Of a DNA stretch of 64,000 bases, positions 58,440-64,000 are shown one piece after another. The stretch is from Iris pallida (Eukaryota; Streptophyta; Magnoliopsida; Asparagales; Iridaceae), in NCBI GenBank assembly GCA_029216955.1, contig JANAVB010003400.1, forward strand, positions 18,906,492 through 18,970,491, written 5' to 3'. The position numbers and the translations under genes are program-made. Position 1 is the first letter of the stretch. Each line of letters starts with the position of its first letter. The notes beneath the pieces were generated by a model. That model was not told the DNA's origin and ran no database searches. It saw only the letters and a program-made list of their open reading frames with translations.

Positions 58440-59704
58440 GTCAGGTTTACCATCCGCAAAAATATAATTGTAAAAACTCTAAGAACTACTAGTACACTGG
58501 CTTGGATTTGAGGTTGAACTTCTTGTTAAACTTTTCAAAGGTGTGACTGGTACTAAATTTCCTCGTATTCTTTTCGAAGAACTGGTAAAGTCAGTTTCTT
58601 CTAGAGGGATTATATCAAAAATTTACTGGATTGATTTATCAGCTTTCTTCAGCCCCTCGTCCTCATCAAAAGATTCAACGTTAACCTCCTCCACAATATT
58701 AATTACTCCAGATGAAGATGCCTTCTTCTAAGCGGAAGATTCTTCCATCTATTCTAAACGTCGAGATATATTGATTTGTTCAAGTTCGATTGAACCAAGC
58801 TTAGAATTGATCGAAACAAGTTGATCTGAAATCTTCGACAGTTGTTCTTCAAACCTGCGCATCATACGCGGAATGAAGGTTTCATTTGAAGTTGGCATCC
58901 AATCTTCTACCTCTTCTACATGTTCCATACGAGTAGACATCTTTCTCCAGTACTATAAAATGAAATAAGAAAACTATTCTATGTATTTCAGAATAAATAA
59001 TAGTTGAAACAAGAAAACTATTGTATATATAACAAGAGAAAAGTAGAAAAAGTGAGAAAGATGGAAAGACAAATAAATTTTGGGACTAACAAAGAATCTA
59101 CTAGCCGTTAGAAACGTTATCATGATTAACAATTTTAGGAACTCTAGAAGAGGTTTAATTCCGCTGGTATTTCTTGTTGTTCGAGGAGGGCTCGACGAAG
59201 TCCGTCGCGAATCGGAACTTCTTCTTCTTTCCTTCTTCATCTCCGTTTCTCCTTCCACCACTACCACCATGGCCTGTAGCTTTATAACCAAAATATTAAA
59301 TTATTAGATGAAACAAAAAAAAATTACGAAAATATTACTAAATCAAAATAACACATATTCATAGAAAACATGAGACTAAAGATGAAAATATTTTAAAAGC
59401 AACACTACAATTTTACAACAACTAAGCAGACTATGCTAAGCAATAACGAAAATTTGGGATTGTGTCATCCTTGGATTCAATTTACACAAAGAAGAGATTT
59501 GAGAGAACGAACTTTTATCGGCTTCCTACCCCTCGTCTTCCTCTGAATTCTTTCCATACTATTATCCACATTGCCGACAGGATTTTCGTCCTTGTCGTCG
59601 TCGGTGTCATCATCTAGATCGCCACCAGCTATCGGAGCATCGATGGTGTCGTCGTCTACATCACCTCCAGTCAAGGACACATTGTGTCCTTCCTTTCCCG
59701 ACAT
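58440..59704 (-). pseudogene. MUL gene, 5' exons
   Basis: The ATG at 59704 opens MSGKEGHNVSLTGG, then an Asp-rich region and RKTRGRKPIKVRSLKS (exon to about 59487), with a possible GT donor. After an AT-rich intron an AG at about 59270 leads into a second exon with KKERRRSSDSRRTSSSPPR. A third exon begins after an AG at about 58953 with MSTRMEHVEEVEDW and a coiled-coil-like stretch (MMRRFEEQLSKISDQLVS). It continues across four in-frame stops to TRSSTSNPSQC and IFADGKPDE, just before a GT donor near 58432. The acidic and basic N-terminus followed by a Ulp1 domain fits known MULE-borne Ulp1 genes. The stops show it is dead. Confidence 0.65.
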
Positions 59705-59714
59705 ATTGTTATAT

Positions 59715-59971
59715 ATACGTAGTTGCACAAAATATTAAATTGGATGGACGAAAGAGAAAGTAAATATGAGTTAATTTAGGGTGGCTATTGAAAAAATGTA
59801 TTGAAGAATGACCTGCTATAGCAAGTTACAAGAGGTCAAAAGTCAAAATCAGCATTAAATGATGTCTCCTGCATTATTTAATCTGAATTTAATCTGAACC
59901 ATTGGATCAACATCCAATGGTTCAGATTTGGGATGTATCGATACGTCCCAAAAGGGTGGATGTATTGTAGA

Positions 59972-59976
<5 letters not shown>
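59715..59976 (-). repeat. MUL right terminal inverted repeat
   Basis: Reverse complement of 41352-41602 with minor indels. The gene start codon at 59704 lies 11 bp inside it, so this terminus probably holds the promoter of the MUL gene. Confidence 0.85.

Positions 59977-60050
<74 letters not shown>
59977..60050. repeat. (TC)n-(TA)n compound microsatellite
   Basis: About 34 bp of TC followed by about 40 bp of TA, abutting the MUL right end. Confidence 0.95.
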
Positions 60051-60052
<2 letters not shown>

Positions 60053-60129
60053 TTAAGAGAGATGCATGCGGCCCAAATGGTCGAAAATTCGAGTCCCAGT
60101 GGAGACGAGTTCGCCACAATTATCCATTA

Positions 60130-60134
<5 letters not shown>
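60051..60134 (+). mobile_element. SINE1-family fragment
   Basis: Matches the - strand of 29512-29592 (GGTTAAGAGAGATGCATGCG, a degenerate B-box AAATTCGAGTCCC, TTCGCCACAATTATCCATT). It lacks the A-box, which would fall in the preceding TA tract, and ends in its own (TA)n tail (60135-60165). Confidence 0.75.

Positions 60135-60165
<31 letters not shown>
60135..60165. repeat. (TA)n tail of SINE fragment
   Basis: TA tract following CCATTATTTAATA, in the same position as the SINE1 tail. Confidence 0.85.
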
Positions 60166-60167
<2 letters not shown>

Positions 60168-60616
60168 ACAAAACAGTAGGTGCAACAACTTAGTATAGGA
60201 GACGACGATACTACTGACGATGATGGTTTCCAAGGGGCTGATCGGCAACGTAGAACTAAACCAATAGAGGAAGTCAGTTGGACAGTAGTGTAGAGGTATA
60301 AGCAATGGGCAAATGCCCGAGGTCGTGTAGGTGCATCTTCTACCACCCATGTTAGCATGGGCCCGAGGAAGAAGTTGGCAGCGAAAAGAAGTCAGCAACG
60401 ACCAGTATGGACTTGAAGAAGGGTCCTTTAGAAAAGAGCGTAGATTAAAACGAGGAGTCGCTTACCGAGGGGAAAAGCAACAGGTGTCGGGTCACAATCA
60501 AGAAGTTGGGTGTGTTCTTTGTCCAGGGAGATGGCATGTCGCATTATAAATGGAGGGGAGATCTCCTTCTCCTCCAAGAAGCCCATCTCATGGGCAGCCT
60601 TGTGTTCTTCTTCCCC

Positions 60617-60617
<1 letters not shown>

Positions 60618-60658
<41 letters not shown>
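60618..60658 (+). repeat. poly-C run, 41 bp
   Basis: Uninterrupted C from 60618 to 60658 in LIN3. An expanded homopolymer or an assembly error are both possible. Confidence 0.9.
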
Positions 60659-60660
<2 letters not shown>

Positions 60661-60723
60661 CAACCAAATAGCTATGAAGATCTACTACAATAATGATTAT
60701 TTCTGGTTGACGGAGTTCGTATA

Positions 60724-61248
60724 ATGATTATTTCTGCGGCTGATGTTGCTATCATCATTGCCAAATGGGAGAAAATCTTGGTGATGTATGTGATTGGAGA
60801 GAGAGCTTCGTATCATACCGTGTCCGTGTGTGTGCAGCGAATACAGAGGTGGATGGAAGGGGCTGAAGTTTTTCTCTTCTTAATCAAGTTCTCTAGCAAG
60901 TCAGAGTTTGATGTGATGCTCAATGGCGGACCTTGCAATTTCGATAGGCGTCTGATCATTCGGAAGAGATTGGGACTACGATATCTTTCGAACGTGATTT
61001 ACTTGTTGTGGCTTCAGTATGGATTTAGTTTCTGCGTCTCCCATTTTCAACTTTGGAATGTGTCAAGTCGTCAAAACTTAGTAAACTTGCTAGTGTAGTC
61101 GGCACCCAATGGCGGATGGATTCAAGGACGGCTTATCGAAAAAGACTTACGTTAGCAAGAGTCTTGGTGGAGATTACTGTTCACAAAGACCTTCTAGCAG
61201 TAGTTTCAGTTCTGCTTCCAGATGCTAGCAAGTTAGAGCTACGTTGTC
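60724..61248 (+). pseudogene. LIN3 ORF1: DUF4283-like domain, broken
   Basis: IIIAKWEKILVMYVIGER, VMLNGGPCNFDRRLIIRKR and, in a shifted frame, SKLSKLASVVGTQWRMD, LTLARVLVEITVH are the same blocks as in LIN1 and LIN2 ORF1 (YW.N.LVMYVL, GGPWTFD.RLIILK, LARVFVEI). At least one frameshift occurs near 61010-61090. After the MITE, QYNIELEEPIS and CVSRHCIRHTK suggest the zinc-knuckle end. The protein would bind LINE RNA; this copy is non-functional. Confidence 0.7.
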
Positions 61249-61249
61249 A

Positions 61250-61652
61250 CAGGCGACGTCTAGGCGTGCAGATTGAAGAGTAGTCGTCCAAACCTAGTAA
61301 AAATTTTCCTGGGTGTGACGATGGTCGCCTAGACGCGCCTAAGCAACCGCCTAGGGTCGCCCAGAGGAAGTATAGGCGGTATTTAGGCAAGTTTTCCTAT
61401 TTTTAACTTTTTTTTTCTTAAAAAACCTTGTTACTTCTTTTGTTGTTGTTTTCTTTTTCTTTTTCTTTTTCTTTTTCTTTTTCTTTTTTTTTGTTGCTTC
61501 TTCAATTTTTTTCTTCTTATTCTTCGGTTTCTTCTTCTACCGTTGCTTTTTTTAAATTTTGGGAGAAGATCCTGGACGAATGTACGAATTTTGGACGAGC
61601 GCCTAGGCGTGCCTAGGCGAGTCAGACAGCCTGTCGCCTTGCCTAGCGCCCA
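61250..61652. mobile_element. probable hAT-like MITE
   Basis: Both ends carry clusters of GCGCCTAGGCG-like motifs in opposite orientation (CAGGCGACGTCTAGGCG at left, GCCTAGGCGTGCC and CTAGCGCCC at right) and the segment interrupts LIN3 ORF1. A (CTTTTT)n tract lies in the middle. No 8-bp target duplication was identified, so edges and family are tentative. Confidence 0.4.
61452..61488 (+). repeat. (CTTTTT)n tract
   Basis: About six hexanucleotide units inside the putative MITE; source of the - strand Lys/Arg-rich ORF. Confidence 0.85.
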
Positions 61653-62019
61653 GTACAACATAGAGTTAGAGGAACCTATCTCCTTAAAGTAGTATATAAC
61701 GATGTGTGTGTCCCGTCATTGCATTAGACACACGAAGGCGGTCTATCTAGATCCGTCAACTGATGTGCTTCTAGAAGAGGTTATAGAGGTACTAAGAGAA
61801 TCTATAGAGGTTCATATTGTCCGTCTCCAGGGGTGGTTCCAATTAGACAATGGAAGAGATTTAATCTAGTCCACTTGCCTAAGGACTCGCTACCTGGGCT
61901 GTTCAACTCACATGCTGGGTGTTCTAGACAGAAGTAGAGTTGGTTCATCATGTGGTGGCATCCGGTTGGTCTTGATGGAGATGAACTTCTTCTGGAGATG
62001 AGAAAGCACAAGAGGGATG

Positions 62020-62291
62020 TGTTCTCTTGTTTCTAAAACACTAGACGAGGATGCTCAAAATATTGAAGTAGAATAATGTTTATTGATCTTTGCTTGATAA
62101 AAATGGATACAAGATGATGCTCTTATATAGCATATGTATTTGCATAAGTTATATGTTTATTAAAGGTATAAGTTAAATAGAAAATGAGGAAACCGAAATG
62201 AAACTTGTCATACATATGAACATGACATATAACATAGGGTGTTTCTTCTCTTTAATTAAAACTTGTAACTCTCTAGCTTATATTTCCAACA
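62020..62291 (-). repeat. COP4 3' LTR and adjoining polypurine tract
   Basis: 272 bp; on the - strand TGTTGGAAATATAAG to AAGAGAACA. A TATATAAGAG box stands near the middle (about 62127-62136 on +). The purine run AAGGGAGGC (62292-62300 on +) precedes it on the - strand. Confidence 0.88.
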
Positions 62292-62303
62292 GCCTCCCTT
62301 AAG

Positions 62304-63590
62304 CTAGATCTTCACCATGCCTAGTTCTTCTTTCATCTTCTGGAAAATATCATACTTCAAGGCTTTTGTAAATATATCAGCAACTTGATCTTTTGTTCTG
62401 CAATGTCTGACATGAATCTCACCATCTTTAACCAGATCACGAATGAAATGGTACTTGATTCTGATGTGCTTACTTTTTTCATGGAAAACAGGATTCTTGG
62501 TAAGAGAAATGGCTAAAGAATTATCACAAAACAGTGTTGTACCTTCAACTTGTTCATGTTTGAGCTCACCCAAGATCCATCTAATCCATAATGATTGACA
62601 AGATGCTAATGCCAAAGCAATATATTCTGCTTCAGCTGTTGAAAGAGCAACGACCTTTTGTTTCTTGGATGCCCATGAGACTGCACCAGAACCAATATAA
62701 AAAACATAGCCAGAAGTACTTCTAGAATCATCAACACTCCCTGCCCAGTCACTATCACAATAGCCAATCAACCTTGAATCTTCAACACTTTGGTAATGTA
62801 TGCCTTCATTGATGGTTCCACAAATTAGATACCTTAGTACCCTTTTTTCTGCATCCCAATGGCTCATTTTTGGTGATTCCATGAATCGACTAAGCATGCT
62901 CACAACGAACATAAGATCCGGCCTTGTTGCAGTCAAGTACATAAGACTACCAACAAGACTATGATAGAGAATTGTATCAGCATCTTCTTCATTTTCAGAT
63001 TTGCATAACTTCAAACCAACTTCCATTGGAGTGCTAAGTGGGATGGTGCCCTTCATTTGGAATTTCTTCAAAATATCATTGGCATACTTCTTTTGTGAAA
63101 TAAAAATTCCATCTTCTTCTTGCTTGACTTGATCGCCTTCTTTGATATAAAGTGTATGCTCAAAGGGACATCTTTGGAATCCAGTCATCAAAAAATAGCT
63201 GTCGATACGACTATACCATGCTTTCGGAGCTTGCTTGAGCCTATAAAGAGCCTTCTTCAAATGACATACCTTCTCCTCTTCACCCTCTACTACATAACCA
63301 GGTGGCTGGTGCACATAGACCTCTTCTTCAAGAAAACCATTCAAGAAAGCCAACTTGACATCCATTTGATAAACCTTCCATCCTCTTTGAGCCGATAGAG
63401 CTAAAACAATTCGTATGGTTTCAAGACGGACAACTGGGACAAACACGTCTTGGTAATCAAAACCAAATGTTTGTTTGTAACCTTTCACAACTAAGCGAGC
63501 TTTGTGTTTTTCAGCTTCACCTTTAGAATTCAGCTTGGTCTTGTAGACCCACTTCACATCAATAGCTTCTTTCCCACTTGGAAGGCTCAC
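62304..63590 (-). pseudogene. COP4 reverse transcriptase (YVDD deleted) and RNase H
   Basis: The C-terminal part of a copia polyprotein in one open frame of 428 codons. RT shows DVKWVYKTKLNSKGE, HKARLVVKGYKQ, QMDVKLAFLNGFLEEEVYV and LYRLKQAPKAWYSRID. It then jumps from TLYIKEGDQ to VKQEEDGIFISQKKYA: the roughly 45 residues that normally hold YVDDL are missing without breaking the frame. RNase H is well kept: LIGYCDSDWAGS, SWASKKQKVVALSTAEAEY, LFCDNSLAISLTKNP, KHIRIKYHFIRD and DIFTKAL. It stops normally after LGMVKI, 13 bp before the LTR. The upstream limit is a TGA at 63597-63599 replacing the Trp of KTWELVSLPSGK, so the family frame continues beyond it. Confidence 0.93.
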
Positions 63591-63599
63591 AAGCTCTCA

Positions 63600-64000
63600 A
63601 GTTTTATTTTTTTGAATAGAATCAATTTCTTGATCCATAGCATACTTCAACTTCTCTTCTTTTGAAGCATCTTCAAAAGTAATTGGATCAGCATCGGCAA
63701 ATAAGGCAAAATTAGCCAAATCTTCTTCTAAATTTTTTGTTGCTTCATACAGCTCTTGTATGCTCCTTGTCTTCTTTGGAGGAGGATGCGAACTCGAAGA
63801 CGGAGAAGATGAGGATGGAAAAGATGGAGAGGAATGAGGAGAATGAGGTAGAGTGTTTACCTCATCATCATCATGCTGAATTTGGGATCATTCTTCTTCT
63901 TCTTCTTCTTCTTCTTCTTCTTCTTCTTCTACATGGGCTACTTTGCCTTTTGTATCACCTTCATTCCAATTTCAGGTTGCTGTTTCATCAAATTTCACAT
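63600..64000 (-). pseudogene. COP4 integrase-RT linker
   Basis: Upstream part of the same polyprotein in the frame before the TGA. Towards RT it reads ATKNLEEDLANFALFADADP and YAMDQEIDSIQKN. A Ser/Pro-rich stretch and a poly-Glu run encoded by (TTC)n (63893-63934 on +) precede this. The window ends before the integrase core. The linker is variable in copia elements and has no enzymatic role. Confidence 0.75.
63893..63934 (+). repeat. (TTC)n microsatellite in COP4 linker
   Basis: About 14 TTC units, read as poly-Glu on the - strand. Confidence 0.9.

Larger units (their letters stand above)
60180..62019 (+). mobile_element. LIN3: LINE ORF1 fragment
   Basis: A third, more diverged L1-like fragment on the + strand. 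Only ORF1-like sequence is seen; no endonuclease or RT follows before COP4. A probable MITE interrupts it at about 61250-61652. Confidence 0.65.
62020..64000 (-). mobile_element. COP4: copia retrotransposon, 3' part
   Basis: The 3' LTR (62020-62291), purine tract, RNase H, RT and linker are present on the - strand. Integrase, gag and the 5' LTR lie beyond the right edge. It is inserted at the right end of the LIN3 sequence. Confidence 0.92.

Overview
The window is plant nuclear DNA made almost entirely of nested transposable elements. Evidence for a plant is the set of families: Ty3/gypsy elements with plant-type RNase H and integrase, Ty1/copia elements primed by initiator-Met tRNA, L1-like LINEs whose ORF1 carries a DUF4283-type domain and zinc knuckle, tRNA-derived SINEs, a Mutator-like MITE, and an inverted-terminus DNA element carrying a Ulp1-like protease. 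I found no host gene, tRNA or rRNA gene, CRISPR array or organelle insertion. The setting resembles intergenic or pericentromeric DNA of an angiosperm; the species cannot be named from the sequence.

Left nest (1-22576). A gypsy element (GYP1, + strand, 1-5489, left end outside the window) lies inside the 3' LTR of a large non-autonomous gypsy-like element (LAR1, - strand, 5490-21156, LTRs of about 4 kb around a 1-kb non-coding interior). A nearly complete copia (COP1, - strand, 10488-16839, target duplication AATAT) sits in the other LTR of LAR1. LAR1 itself interrupts the gag of an older copia (COP2, - strand, 21157-22576).

Middle (22577-41351). After 1.5 kb of AT-rich DNA comes a nearly full-length but decayed LINE (LIN1, 24120-29493), two tRNA-derived SINEs among (TA)n tracts, and a second LINE (LIN2, 29841-41254). 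LIN2 is broken by a copia (COP3, 31684-40278), which is broken by a second large gypsy-like element (LAR2m, 32543-38162, target duplication GGATC). A 338-bp Mutator-like MITE (40850-41187, 9-bp target duplication) sits in the 3' end of LIN2.

Right (41352-64000). Inverted copies of a roughly 250-bp terminus lie 18.6 kb apart (41352 and 59976). They bracket a Mutator-like element (MUL) whose - strand gene encodes a Ulp1/SENP-like cysteine protease, resembling the KAONASHI class of plant MULEs. Inside MUL are a solo gypsy LTR with perfect target duplications (43477-47179), a 450-bp tandem repeat, palindromic minisatellites flanking a small TATA-to-polyA transcription unit, and a + strand LAR2 copy (52104-58353). 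Beyond MUL are a SINE fragment, a third LINE fragment (LIN3) and the 3' half of another copia (COP4, - strand) running off the right edge.

All retroelement coding regions seen carry stops, frameshifts or deletions. The most unusual items are the MUL element with its Ulp1 gene and palindromic arrays, the MITE whose conceptual removal restores a LINE frame, and a primer-site-like 18-mer shared by LAR1 and LAR2.
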